A stretch of DNA of 64,000 bases from Dyella_B sp035277725 (lineage in GTDB: Bacteria; Pseudomonadota; Gammaproteobacteria; Xanthomonadales; Rhodanobacteraceae): NCBI RefSeq assembly GCF_035277725.1, contig NZ_DATEJY010000053.1, positions 7,752 to 71,751 of the forward strand, read 5' to 3'. The translations under genes were made by a program, and so were the position numbers. Each line of letters starts with the position of its first letter. Position 1 is the stretch's first letter. Below are positions 25,652 through 34,478 of this stretch, piece after piece. The notes under the pieces were generated by a model, which did not search any database, was not told the DNA's origin, and saw only the letters and a list, made by a program, of their open reading frames with translations.

Positions 25652-25940
25652 GGCAACACGGATCAAGTATCGCCGTCGTCACCCGCCCTGTCTGTTCGCA
25701 GGTCGCAGGGGCGTCGGCGAAGGCAGACTGGCGTCTGTCGAGATGGCGGCCCTGCGGCATGCGGACAGACAGGGCTGGCCCCAACATGTTGAATCCAAAG
25801 TGATGGGGTGATGTCTGGAAGGCCCGCATGCTGCGCCGCGCGGCTTGGCAAGACGGCCAGTCTTCCCGGCGCCACGCGACACACCCTGCGGGCCTTCCAG
25901 ACATCATGGCGACGGCGATACTTGATCAGTGTTGCCTTAA
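25648..25940. mobile_element. Non-autonomous element with terminal inverted repeats (MITE-like)
   Basis: 293 bases bounded by TTAAGGCAACAC on the left and its mirror on the right. The terminal inverted repeats (25648-25681 and 25907-25940) match at 32 of 34 positions. Inside are two further nested inverted repeats: CCCTGTCTGT...ACAGACAGGG (about 25684-25772) and GATGTCTGGAAGGCCCGC with its mirror (about 25809-25828 and 25887-25906). No transposase is encoded; open frames on both strands look like by-products. The TTAA ends may be a target-site duplication or part of the repeat; the palindrome hides which. Confidence 0.7.
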
Positions 25941-26233
25941 GGCTGCTTGCACTTGGGCTGATCGGGTTTGTGCATGGAAGATTTGATCCAGCCCGCTTCG
26001 ATTTATGTATCGCTAACAACTTTGGGTGGTCGCCCATTAACAAGGCGCAGTGATGAATCCATGCTTCACCCAATTTCGAGCAGGATTTCGTACGAATCTT
26101 GCGACGGTGTGAGGTTCGCCTGTTTCGCCGTGTGCGGTAGGGCGACACCGATCGGTTTCGCCGCTTCCACGACCTGGCGGCGGTGAAAGTGGCTGCCATG
26201 AGGCGGCTTTTTCATATCCTTGAGGAGTAATTC
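25941..26233. promoter_or_regulatory. Upstream region of the fimbrial operon
   Basis: A 293-base non-coding stretch, AT-richer than the flanking genes, which should hold the fimbrial promoter. It contains the 10-base palindrome TTCGTACGAA (26087-26096) and, at 26005-26018, ATGTATCGCTAACA. The pilin ribosome-binding site (GAGGAG) lies at its end. Which of these sites the RcsB-like regulators use is unknown. Confidence 0.4.
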
Positions 26234-26812
26234 ATGAAGCACAACAAAATCGCACTAGCGGCGGCTTTGGTCCTTGGTCTTGGTGCAGCGGGTTCGGCCA
26301 GTGCCGACCAGGGTTTGATCACATTTGTCGGTTCCGTTTCCGATGGTACTTGCGTCGTCAGCGGCGGCACGGGCACCAATGGCGGCGTCGGCAACTTTAC
26401 GGTTCCGATCGACCCAGTGCTCAGCACCGACTTCACGAGGGCCAATCAGCCTTTGGGCCTGACCCAGTTCAACATCAATATCAGCAAGGATGGTAACGGC
26501 GCGCCCTGCAGTGGTCTGCAAAACGGCAATGCAGAGTTCGGTTTCGTGACCTCCAGCCCCAACGTCAACGTGGCCGGTCGCCTGAAAAATGTGACCACGG
26601 CAGCGCAGGGCGGTGCCACCAATGTCGAACTGCAATTGCTTGATGATACTGGCACGGCAATCAATCTTTCCCAGCCCAAGACCTGGACTGTCACGGGCCT
26701 TGACACCCAGGCTGCCACGCTCACCTACGGGGTCGAGTACTACTCGACCAATGCCAATGTGGGCGCCGGTGGCGTTCGCTCCGACGTCATCTACAACGTT
26801 ACCTATAACTAA
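26234..26812 (+). CDS. Major fimbrial subunit (chaperone-usher type)
   Basis: 192 residues with signal peptide MKHNKIALAAALVLGLGAAGSASA. The mature protein opens with ITFVGSVSDGTCVV and closes with SDVIYNVTYN, the incomplete immunoglobulin fold of type-1-like pilins with a disulfide between the first Cys and a second in GAPCSG. It has a strong GAGGAG ribosome-binding site and is followed within 15 bases by a good hairpin terminator, both expected for an abundant major subunit. It is the first gene of a five-gene operon with chaperones, usher and minor pilin. Confidence 0.88.
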   Translation: MKHNKIALAAALVLGLGAAGSASADQGLITFVGSVSDGTCVVSGGTGTNGGVGNFTVPIDPVLSTDFTRANQPLGLTQFNINISKDGNGAPCSGLQNGNAEFGFVTSSPNVNVAGRLKNVTTAAQGGATNVELQLLDDTGTAINLSQPKTWTVTGLDTQAATLTYGVEYYSTNANVGAGGVRSDVIYNVTYN

Positions 26813-26822
26813 GTAGCGCCTC

Positions 26823-26856
26823 AGTCGGTAACCGCTTCGGCGGTTGCCGACTTTTT
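26823..26856 (+). terminator. Hairpin terminator after the major pilin gene
   Basis: A 13-pair stem (AGTCGGTAACCGC with GCGGTTGCCGACT, one G-T pair), a TTCG loop and a run of five T. It lies between the pilin and the first chaperone gene, so it probably terminates most transcripts and lets a fraction read on. That is a known way to make far more pilin than assembly proteins. Confidence 0.82.
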
Positions 26857-26873
26857 CTGTGCAGGAAATGACT

Positions 26874-27626
26874 ATGACCAAGGCAATGCGTTTTGTCCTG
26901 ATCGGGCTTGCGGCCGCGATGGGAGTGTTTGCGGGACGCAGCGAGGCCGACGTGGTTATCAACAACACGCGCGTGGTGTATCCGGCTTCTGAGAAAGAAG
27001 TCACCATGCAAACGGTCAACAAAGGGGCAAATCCCATGTTGGTCCAGGTGTGGATCGATGACGGCAACGAGCAGGCTTCGTCCACCCAGGCCAAGGTGCC
27101 GTTCACGGTGATCCCCCCGCTGTTTCGCCTTGAGTCGCAGAAGGGACAGGCAGTGCGCATCCTTTATACCGGCGAACCGTTGCCGACCGACAAGGAAAGT
27201 CTGTTCTGGGTCAACATGCTTGAGGTCGCTCCAAACCCGAAAGAAAACAGCGGGAAGAACATGATGCAATTTGCCGTGCGCACACGCATCAAACTGCTGT
27301 TCCGCCCGCGGGGATTATCGGCAGATGGCGCGTTCGAGGCAGCCAAGCACCTGCGGTGGATGCTTCGCACTGGTGAAGGTGGCAAGACATCTGTGCTCCA
27401 CGTCGATAATCCCACGCCTTACTACGTCAACTTTGCTCGTGTTGGGGCAAGGATAGGCGAGCAGCAAATCGAAGGAACGGCGGGCACGGTCGAGCCGGGT
27501 GGTTCGTCGGACTTTCCCATCAAGGAACTTGCCGGTCACACGGTGGCCGATGTGCAGGCCGATTTTCAGGTGATATCCGACATCGGCGCTCGGGTCCCCT
27601 ATTTGCAGCCAATGGTTTCCCAGTAG
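26874..27626 (+). CDS. Periplasmic fimbrial chaperone (first)
   Basis: 250 residues. Start ATG at 26874 with CAGGAA six to seven bases upstream; an ATG two codons earlier is too close to that site. A signal peptide (AMRFVLIGLAAAMGVFAGRSEA) is followed by the two-domain PapD fold: VVINNTRVVYPASEKEVTMQ (first strand), the conserved FWVNMLEVAP segment and KLLFRPRGL. It holds pilin subunits in the periplasm by donating a strand and hands them to the usher. A second, related chaperone follows 27 bases downstream. Confidence 0.88.
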   Translation: MTKAMRFVLIGLAAAMGVFAGRSEADVVINNTRVVYPASEKEVTMQTVNKGANPMLVQVWIDDGNEQASSTQAKVPFTVIPPLFRLESQKGQAVRILYTGEPLPTDKESLFWVNMLEVAPNPKENSGKNMMQFAVRTRIKLLFRPRGLSADGAFEAAKHLRWMLRTGEGGKTSVLHVDNPTPYYVNFARVGARIGEQQIEGTAGTVEPGGSSDFPIKELAGHTVADVQADFQVISDIGARVPYLQPMVSQ

Positions 27627-27653
27627 TCGATTCATAGCCCTGGACCGGATTCC

Positions 27654-28433
27654 ATGCGTAGGGAAATGCCATTCATACGTTCTGCCCGCTGCCGCATGCT
27701 TGCAGCGGTGGTCGCCCTGTTCGGCGTGGTGGCATCAAGTGCGCACGCGGGAATAGTCATTACCGGCACGCGTGTGATTTACCCAGCGCAGGAACGCGAA
27801 GTGACGGTGCGTCTCAAGAATTCAGGCAACAAGCCGGCGTTGGTGCAGGCCTGGATCGATGACGGACACGAGGCAAGCAAACCCAGCGATATGCGTGTGC
27901 CTTTCGCGCTGCTGCCATCGGTCTTTCGTGTGGAACCGCAAAAAGGCCAGTCGCTGCGCATCCTGTTCACGGGTGCCGACCTGCCCCAGGATCGAGAGTC
28001 CGTGTACTACCTGAACGTGCTGGAGATTCCACCTAAGCCCAAATCGGCAGAGTCCGGACGCAATACGCTGCAGTTTGCCTTCCGCACACGCATGAAATTG
28101 TTTTACCGGCCTGCTGCATTGACCGAAGACCCATCAGCCGTTACCAGGCAGCTCAGATGGAGCTTCAGTGCCAACGAAAAGGGTGAGCGTGTACTGCACA
28201 TGGAAAACGCCTCGCCGTACTACGTATCGATGGCGGAGGTGAAGCTCAAGGCCGCCGGGAAAACGATCGACATGAAGCCCGAGATGGCGCCTCCGTTCGG
28301 CCACGTGGACTTCGTGCCGATGAAGGGAGCGCTCGATATTCAAGACCCGAAAATCATCATTTCCTATGGCTTGTTGAACGACTACGGCGCCACCGTGGAT
28401 GGCACGGCGCAGATGGCTGAGGCCGGTAGTTAA
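27654..28433 (+). CDS. Periplasmic fimbrial chaperone (second)
   Basis: 259 residues with a signal peptide (MLAAVVALFGVVASSAHA). PapD-like features: IVITGTRVIYPAQEREVTV, PSVFRVEPQKGQSLRILF, YYLNVLEIPPKP and KLFYRPAALT. It is clearly related to the chaperone just upstream but diverged, so the two may serve different subunits (major shaft and tip). The ATG at 27654 is preferred over one at 27666, where the AGGGAA site would touch the start. Confidence 0.87.
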   Translation: MRREMPFIRSARCRMLAAVVALFGVVASSAHAGIVITGTRVIYPAQEREVTVRLKNSGNKPALVQAWIDDGHEASKPSDMRVPFALLPSVFRVEPQKGQSLRILFTGADLPQDRESVYYLNVLEIPPKPKSAESGRNTLQFAFRTRMKLFYRPAALTEDPSAVTRQLRWSFSANEKGERVLHMENASPYYVSMAEVKLKAAGKTIDMKPEMAPPFGHVDFVPMKGALDIQDPKIIISYGLLNDYGATVDGTAQMAEAGS

Positions 28434-28458
28434 TTACGTAAGAGAAGGGCGGAACGCG

Positions 28459-31308
28459 ATGTACTCCATGCCACACAAGAACGATAACCCGAGTACCCGC
28501 GCTGCTGCACTGCGTAGGCATCCGTTGACCTTGGCCATCTTGCTTGCGCCAAGCGGGGTCGCTTTTGGCGCTGAACTGCCGGCATATGTGGCGGCTGGAC
28601 CGGCTGCCGGCATGGCGGCCATGGGCGCGGACGCATCGCCAGGCGGCGCGTTTGGTCCCGAACCCGCGCTTGGCCCTGAGCCCGTCGAATACAACGCAGC
28701 ATTTCTCAATGGCGGCAAGGTAGACGTTTCCCGTTTCGAAAAGGGCAACCCGGTAACGCCCGGTGTCTATCCGGTCGATCTGTTGGTCAATGGCAAGGGG
28801 CGGGGGCGCCTGGATGTACGTTTCCTTGCCGTGTCCGGCTCGGACGTGGCCGCGCCATGTTTTAATCTCACTGATTTGCGCCGCGTCGGCGTGAACGATG
28901 ACCGTGTCATCGAGCGGCTTACCGAAAATGGAAAAACAGCCGCGCCAAGGCAGAATGAGTGCATTCCGTTTGCCAAGGCCGTGCCCGGCGCAACCGCCTA
29001 CTTCGACACCGGTGCACTTGAGCTCAACCTGACCATTCCGCAGCTGGAGTTGCGGCACGAGCCACGCGGCTATGTCGATCCTTCCCGCTGGGATCAAGGC
29101 ATCAATGCCGGCATCGTTCAATACAATTTCAGCGCCTACAACAATACGCCGCATCAGGGCTCCACTTTTACCGGCGCTTACCTGGGGCTGCAGAACGGTG
29201 TCAACGTCGAAGGCTGGCGCTTGCGGCAATGGGCCACCCTCACGGTCGGCACCCGCGCCGGCACCCATTGGCGCAGCAACCAGCTTTACGCGCAGCATGA
29301 CGTCACCTCGCTGAAAAGCCAGGTCACGCTCGGCGACAGCTCCACCGACGGCAACGTGTTCGATACGTTCAATGTGCGAGGCGTACAGCTCGCCAGCGAC
29401 GATCGCATGTTGGCCGATTACCAGCGCTCCTATGCGCCGACGGTCCGTGGCGTGGCGGAAACCAATGCGCGCGTGCTGGTACGCCAGAATGGCATGGTGC
29501 TCACGGAGATCAACGTGGCGCCGGGACCATTCGAGATAAATGACCTGTCCACAGCCGGCTACGGCGGCGATCTCGAGGTCGTGGTCGTGGAGGCGGATGG
29601 GCGGGAACGTTCCTTTCTTGTGCCGTATGCCTCGATTCCGCAACTGTTGCGTCCCGGAGTTGCGCGCTACAACCTCACCGCAGGCGTGTATCGCGATTTC
29701 AGCCTCAACACCCAACCTGCCGTTTTCCAAGGCGTATACCAGCGCGGCCTCACCAATCTGCTTACGGGATATGCCGGTGTGCAGGCGTCCACCGGCTATG
29801 GCGCGGGCCTGGTAGGTGCAGCCTTCAATACTGAATTCGGCGCGTTGGCCTTCGATATCACCGGCGCCAGGACGCAATTGCCAAAAGGCAGCAGTTCGGC
29901 TGGCTACAGCGCGCGCATCAGCTACGGCAAGGAAGTACCCGAAACCAGAACCAACATCACGGTGGCGGCGTATCGCTATTCGTCATCGGGCTTTTACAGC
30001 TTGCGCGATGCCATCTACGCCAGAAATGCCGGGCCGGATCGCTTCTACAGCTTGCCGAGCACGGTAGACGGTGTGCCGTCGTGGGTGACCAATCCATACG
30101 GGCTATCTCCGCAGGCAAGCGATTCGTGGAACGACTACCGTGTACGGAGCCGGTTGCAGGTCAACCTCACCCAGCCATTGGCAAGCAAAGGCTCCGTCAA
30201 TTTCATGGCCGGCATCCAGGATTATTGGAGTCATCGGCGCGGCAGGGATGTGCAGTATCAGGCTGGTTATGGCAACTCGCTTGGACGCGTGAGTTATTCG
30301 CTATACGCCACGCGTGTGCGCACCCTGGGATTGGGTATGGATACCCAGGTCGGCCTCACTTTCAGCGTTCCCCTGGATTCGTCGGCCGCGACACGCTCGG
30401 ATGGTTTCCATCACCTTACGTCGACGCTGTCGCGTTACTCGAGCAGCGACTATGCGACGCAGGCCACGGCACAGGGTTCGTCGCGTGGCGAACATCCGCT
30501 GTATTACTCCGTCAGCGCGTCGCGCAGCGCATCCGGTGGCCGTGGTGATGCGAGTGGTGGCGGTACCTTCCAATACTACTCACCCGTTGGCACCTACGGC
30601 GGCAACATATCGTTCGGTGGGCGAAACAATCAGGTTGGTGTAAGTGCGTCGGGTTCGTTCGCCATTCATGCGGGCGGGATAACCGCTGGCCCGCCGCTGG
30701 GCAGTGCCTTTGCATTGATCGAGGCCAAAGGCGCCAAAGGCGGTCAGGTCATCGACGGCCAAGGTGCGAAAATCGGCGGCCGAGGTTACGCCTTGGCACC
30801 TTCGCTGACGCCTTATCGCGTCAACCAGGTCGGTATCGATCCCAAGGGTGTGTCGCTGGATGTCGAACTGGGCAACACCACGCAGGAGATCGTGCCTCGT
30901 GCTGGCGCGCTGGTGAAGGTCAAGCTGGTCACGGATCAGGGACTCGCCGTGTTCGCCACCATTGCCGATGCAACAGGCGAGCCGATGCCGATGGGCGCCC
31001 AGGTATTCGACGCAAGTGGCAAAGCGATAGGTATCGTGGGGCAGGCCGGGCTGGCTTACATGCGCGGTGTGGAGGGCAATGGGCAGTTGGAGGTCCGCTG
31101 GGGCGATGAGGCTGACCAGAGTTGCTCAGCGCCCTACGACATCCCATCCAGCAAGCCTGGCAACAATAAAACGAACATGGCTTCGGAGATTACACGGATA
31201 GAACTGCGTTGCGTTCGCCAGGCGCGCCCTGCTGTGAAAATGTCCAGCAGCATCAAAGGCGATAAGCGCGATGCAGACGTGCGACCGACGACAAGGAATC
31301 AGACATGA
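28459..31308 (+). CDS. Fimbrial outer-membrane usher (FimD/PapC family)
   Basis: 949 residues, slightly longer than usual. Start at 28459 with GAAGGG upstream. After the signal comes an unusual Ala/Gly/Pro-rich stretch (about 35-75), then the usher N-domain beginning with EYNAAFLNGGKVDVSRFEKGN, the 24-strand barrel with plug, and C-terminal domains rich in G and V. The final 60 residues contain a Cys pair (DQSCSAPYDIP and LRCVRQ) and a charged tail. Ushers accept chaperone-pilin complexes and polymerise the fimbria on the cell surface. The stop codon overlaps the next start (ATGA). Confidence 0.9.
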   Translation: MYSMPHKNDNPSTRAAALRRHPLTLAILLAPSGVAFGAELPAYVAAGPAAGMAAMGADASPGGAFGPEPALGPEPVEYNAAFLNGGKVDVSRFEKGNPVTPGVYPVDLLVNGKGRGRLDVRFLAVSGSDVAAPCFNLTDLRRVGVNDDRVIERLTENGKTAAPRQNECIPFAKAVPGATAYFDTGALELNLTIPQLELRHEPRGYVDPSRWDQGINAGIVQYNFSAYNNTPHQGSTFTGAYLGLQNGVNVEGWRLRQWATLTVGTRAGTHWRSNQLYAQHDVTSLKSQVTLGDSSTDGNVFDTFNVRGVQLASDDRMLADYQRSYAPTVRGVAETNARVLVRQNGMVLTEINVAPGPFEINDLSTAGYGGDLEVVVVEADGRERSFLVPYASIPQLLRPGVARYNLTAGVYRDFSLNTQPAVFQGVYQRGLTNLLTGYAGVQASTGYGAGLVGAAFNTEFGALAFDITGARTQLPKGSSSAGYSARISYGKEVPETRTNITVAAYRYSSSGFYSLRDAIYARNAGPDRFYSLPSTVDGVPSWVTNPYGLSPQASDSWNDYRVRSRLQVNLTQPLASKGSVNFMAGIQDYWSHRRGRDVQYQAGYGNSLGRVSYSLYATRVRTLGLGMDTQVGLTFSVPLDSSAATRSDGFHHLTSTLSRYSSSDYATQATAQGSSRGEHPLYYSVSASRSASGGRGDASGGGTFQYYSPVGTYGGNISFGGRNNQVGVSASGSFAIHAGGITAGPPLGSAFALIEAKGAKGGQVIDGQGAKIGGRGYALAPSLTPYRVNQVGIDPKGVSLDVELGNTTQEIVPRAGALVKVKLVTDQGLAVFATIADATGEPMPMGAQVFDASGKAIGIVGQAGLAYMRGVEGNGQLEVRWGDEADQSCSAPYDIPSSKPGNNKTNMASEITRIELRCVRQARPAVKMSSSIKGDKRDADVRPTTRNQT

Positions 31309-31859
31309 AAACCAATAGCCGTCCAGCGTCCGTTCGCAGTGCGTCTCCAGTAGCGATGGCCATGGCATCTTGCTGGATGTGCTCATCTACCATGGCTGCG
31401 ACGTCCGCCTCGGTCACCGTGAATTTTCGTGGTGAATACAGCGTTCCTACCTGTTCCGTGGTGGGCGATCAAGATCAAATCGTGGTTCTGCGCACGGTTC
31501 AAGCACGCGACCTCGTGCCTGTCGGCACCCCAAAAGAAGAGACGCGATTCACCATAACCTTCCAGTGCCCAAGCGGTGTCAACAACGCGCGCATTTTCCT
31601 GGACGGCAGCTCAGTGGATACAAGCACAGGCAATCTCGTTCCCCAGTCTGGGCCGGGGATGGCCCAGAACGTGCAAATTCATCTCCAAAACGACGACGGT
31701 TCGGTCATCAAGGTGGGCGATGCCACCACGATGAAAGTCATTCCCGTGTCAGGCACACAGCCCATACCCGTCGATTTCTATGCAAGCTATTACCCTACGG
31801 GCGACGTCTCCCCGGGCGACGTGAACGCCATCGCTACGTACGTGATTGATGTGCCATAG
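31305..31859 (+). CDS. Minor fimbrial subunit
   Basis: 184 residues. The ATG overlaps the usher stop in an ATGA. The N-terminus is an atypical signal (polar MKTNSRPASVRSASPV, then AMAMASCWMCSSTMAATSA). The mature part, SVTVNFRGEYSVPTCSVVG..., with Cys pairing to FQCPSG and a C-terminal AIATYVIDVP strand, fits a single-domain pilin. It is too short to be a two-domain tip adhesin, so this operon seems to lack its own receptor-binding tip. A candidate tip is encoded at 51,965-53,008. Confidence 0.7.
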   Translation: MKTNSRPASVRSASPVAMAMASCWMCSSTMAATSASVTVNFRGEYSVPTCSVVGDQDQIVVLRTVQARDLVPVGTPKEETRFTITFQCPSGVNNARIFLDGSSVDTSTGNLVPQSGPGMAQNVQIHLQNDDGSVIKVGDATTMKVIPVSGTQPIPVDFYASYYPTGDVSPGDVNAIATYVIDVP

Positions 31860-32263
31860 GCATCTTCTTTGCCGCTGCACGCCGCGTAGGCTGGGATGAA
31901 ATCCCAGCATCGGTTGCGGAAAGAAAGCTGGGATTGCCATCCCAGCCTACATTTCTTTGGCGAATGCTCGAATAAATCAGCGCACCTCCAAGTTACGTCT
32001 GGTCGAAAATCATCCATTTGGTCATATGGCCTAAAACGCCGCGTGGCTGTGGAGCGTCATTCGCCCAGCTTGCGCATCTTCTTTTGCTTACGGTCGAGTC
32101 ATCGTTACACCAGCAGGACGCCGTGTCTTTTGGGTATACGCCCATATTCGCCGCGATGAGCCAACCGTAGTATCGCGCATCACGTATGGCGTCCTGTCTT
32201 GTGGCATGGCGCAAAACGCCATCCATCTTGCCCTAAGCAACAGCCTATATCCGGAGCTACCTC
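31860..32263. promoter_or_regulatory. Gap between fimbrial operon and type VI locus
   Basis: About 400 bases: a type A palindromic repeat (31886-31950) followed by about 310 bases without a convincing gene. The latter must contain the tssB promoter and ends with a GGAG ribosome-binding site. No sigma-54 -24/-12 pair was found. Confidence 0.4.
31886..31950. repeat. REP-like palindrome pair, type A
   Basis: GGCTGGGATGAAATCCCAGC and GCTGGGATTGCCATCCCAGCC flank a short spacer. It is the last repeat before the type VI core genes. Confidence 0.82.
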
Positions 32264-32827
32264 ATGGCGGCGATTTCCAACAGCTCGCAACAATTGTTTT
32301 CCAAAAGTTCGCAGAAGTTCATCGCGCGCAACCGTTCGCCGCGCGTACAGATCGAATACGACGTCGAAATCTACGGTTCCGATAAAAAGATCGAGTTGCC
32401 GTTCGTGATGGGCGTCATGGCCGATCTGTCCGGGAATCCGATAGAGGCGCTCCCTTCGGTCAACGACAGGAAATTCCTGACCATCGACGTCGACAACTTC
32501 GACGAGCGCATGAAGGCCATCAAGCCGCGTGTGGCTTTCGCCGTTCCCAACACGCTTACCGGCGAAGGCCAGCTGATGGTCGACATGACGTTCGAAAGCA
32601 TGGACGACTTCTCGCCTGCCGCCATCGCAAAGAAGGTCGACGCCCTTTCACAGCTGCTTGAGGCTCGCACACAGCTCGCCAACCTGCAGACATACATGGA
32701 TGGCAAGGCAGGCGCCGAGAACCTTGTAAACAAGGTGTTGAAGGACCCGGCGCTGCTGGCCGCGCTGTCCAAGGCGCCAAAGGCTGAGCCGAAGGCTTCT
32801 TCCAGCGAAGCCGACACCGACGAGTAA
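32264..32827 (+). CDS. tssB: Type VI sheath small subunit TssB (VipA)
   Basis: 187 residues. Segments SPRVQIEYDVEIYGSDKKIELPFVMGVMADLSG and FLTIDVDNFDERMKAIKPR are typical of TssB, which pairs with TssC to form the contractile sheath. The C-terminal helix (AKKVDALSQLLEARTQLANL) is the part that contacts TssC. It opens the plus-strand type VI operon, 47 bases before tssC. Confidence 0.95.
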   Translation: MAAISNSSQQLFSKSSQKFIARNRSPRVQIEYDVEIYGSDKKIELPFVMGVMADLSGNPIEALPSVNDRKFLTIDVDNFDERMKAIKPRVAFAVPNTLTGEGQLMVDMTFESMDDFSPAAIAKKVDALSQLLEARTQLANLQTYMDGKAGAENLVNKVLKDPALLAALSKAPKAEPKASSSEADTDE

Positions 32828-32874
32828 CGAGCCATCCGGCGAACACCCCAGGCATAGGAAGTAGTGAGGAAACA

Positions 32875-34377
32875 ATGGCTAAACGTTTAGCTGAGGAAGC
32901 CGCGGTGGAAACACAGGAGCTGACCGGGCAACCCGATTTCACCGCGCTCTTGTCGCGCGAATTCAAGCCCAAGACCGAACGCGCACGCGAGGCCGTCGAA
33001 TCGGCGGTCCGGACGCTGGCCCAGCAAGCCCTGGCCACTTCGGCAACCGTGTCCGACGATGCCTACAAAAGCATCGAGACCATCATCGGCGAAATCGACC
33101 GCAAGCTTTCGGAACAGATCAACCTGATCCTTCACCATCAGGAATTTCAGCAACTGGAAAGTGCCTGGCGCGGCTTGCATCACCTGGTTATCAATACCGA
33201 AGTGGACGAAAAGCTGAAGATCCGCTTCATGGACGTGTCCAAGAATGACTTGCGCCGCACGATGAAGCGCCACAAGGGCATTGCCTGGGACCAAAGCCCG
33301 CTCTTCAAGAAGCTCTACGAAGAGGAATACGGCCAGCTGGGTGGCGAGCCCTATGGCTGCCTGGTGGGTGATTATTACTTCGATCACACGCCGCCCGATG
33401 TAGACCTGCTTGCATCGCTCGGCCGGATTGCGGCAGCAGCACATGCCCCCTTTATCGCCGGTGCCGCACCGTCGGTAATGCAGATGGATTCCTGGCAGGA
33501 ATTGGCCAACCCGCGCGATCTCACCAAGATCTTTACCCAGAACCTGGAATATGCACCCTGGAATGCCCTGCGCAGTTCCGAGGACTCCCGTTACATCGGC
33601 CTGGCCATGCCGCGCTTTCTTTCGCGCTTGCCATATGGCGCAAAGACCAACCCGGTCGATGAATTCGATTTCGAAGAAACGACCGATGGTGCCGATCATC
33701 GCAAGTACGTATGGTCGAATGCCGCCTATGCCATGGCGGTGAACATCAATCGTTCGTTCAAGCATTTCGGCTGGTGCTCGATGATCCGCGGTGTGGAGAG
33801 CGGTGGCGTGGTGGAAGACCTGCCTTGCCATACCTTCCCGACCGACGATGGTGGCGTCGACATGAAGTGTCCCACCGAGATCGCTATCTCCGACCGCCGC
33901 GAGGCCGAGTTGTCGAAGAACGGCTTCATGCCGCTGATTCATCGCAAGAACACCAATTATGCCGCCTTCATTGGCGCGCAATCCCTGCAGAAACCAGCTG
34001 AATACTACGATCCTGACGCGACGGCCAACGCCAACCTGTCGGCGCGCCTGCCGTACATCTTTGCGTGCTCGCGCTTCGCGCATTACCTCAAGTGCATCGT
34101 GCGCGACAAGATCGGTACGTTCCAGGAGCGCGAAGACATGGAGCGCTGGCTCAACGAGTGGATCATGCACTACGTGGACGGCAATCCGGAGAGTTCCACC
34201 CAGGAAAGCAAGGCGCAACGCCCGCTGGCCGCCGCCCAGGTGGTCGTGGAAGACGTCGAGGGAAACCCCGGTTATTACCAGGCGAAATTCTTCCTGCGGC
34301 CGCACTTCCAGTTGGAAGGACTCACGGTGTCGCTGCGCCTGGTCACCAAGCTGCCGCAGGCAAAGGCTGCTGCGTAA
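32875..34377 (+). CDS. tssC: Type VI sheath large subunit TssC (VipB)
   Basis: 500 residues, normal length. Hallmarks are QQLESAWRGLHHLV near the N-terminus, GEPYGCLVGDYYFDH, and the C-terminal FLRPHFQLEGLTVSLRLVTKLP. TssB-TssC heterodimers polymerise around the Hcp tube, contract to drive it out, and are recycled by ClpV. It is separated from hcp by about 100 bases that contain a hairpin. Confidence 0.96.
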   Translation: MAKRLAEEAAVETQELTGQPDFTALLSREFKPKTERAREAVESAVRTLAQQALATSATVSDDAYKSIETIIGEIDRKLSEQINLILHHQEFQQLESAWRGLHHLVINTEVDEKLKIRFMDVSKNDLRRTMKRHKGIAWDQSPLFKKLYEEEYGQLGGEPYGCLVGDYYFDHTPPDVDLLASLGRIAAAAHAPFIAGAAPSVMQMDSWQELANPRDLTKIFTQNLEYAPWNALRSSEDSRYIGLAMPRFLSRLPYGAKTNPVDEFDFEETTDGADHRKYVWSNAAYAMAVNINRSFKHFGWCSMIRGVESGGVVEDLPCHTFPTDDGGVDMKCPTEIAISDRREAELSKNGFMPLIHRKNTNYAAFIGAQSLQKPAEYYDPDATANANLSARLPYIFACSRFAHYLKCIVRDKIGTFQEREDMERWLNEWIMHYVDGNPESSTQESKAQRPLAAAQVVVEDVEGNPGYYQAKFFLRPHFQLEGLTVSLRLVTKLPQAKAAA

Positions 34378-34383
34378 CGGAAC

Positions 34384-34402
34384 AACCCGGTTTGTCCGGG
34401 TT
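34384..34402 (+). other. Hairpin between tssC and hcp
   Basis: AACCCGG and CCGGGTT form a seven-pair stem with a five-base loop eight bases after the tssC stop codon. No T-run follows, so it is more likely an RNA processing or stabilising element than a terminator. Confidence 0.4.
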
Positions 34403-34478
34403 CGAGCGACAGCCGGCGCTCACCAAATACCGGCTTGCGACGCAATAGATATCAAAGTTGACATCAAGGAACAGTTCC

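Noticed and set aside
25663..26199. Minus- and plus-strand frames inside the inverted-repeat element (up to 178 codons)
   Set aside because: They arise from the GC-rich inverted repeats and read similarly on both strands. No transposase motif was seen.
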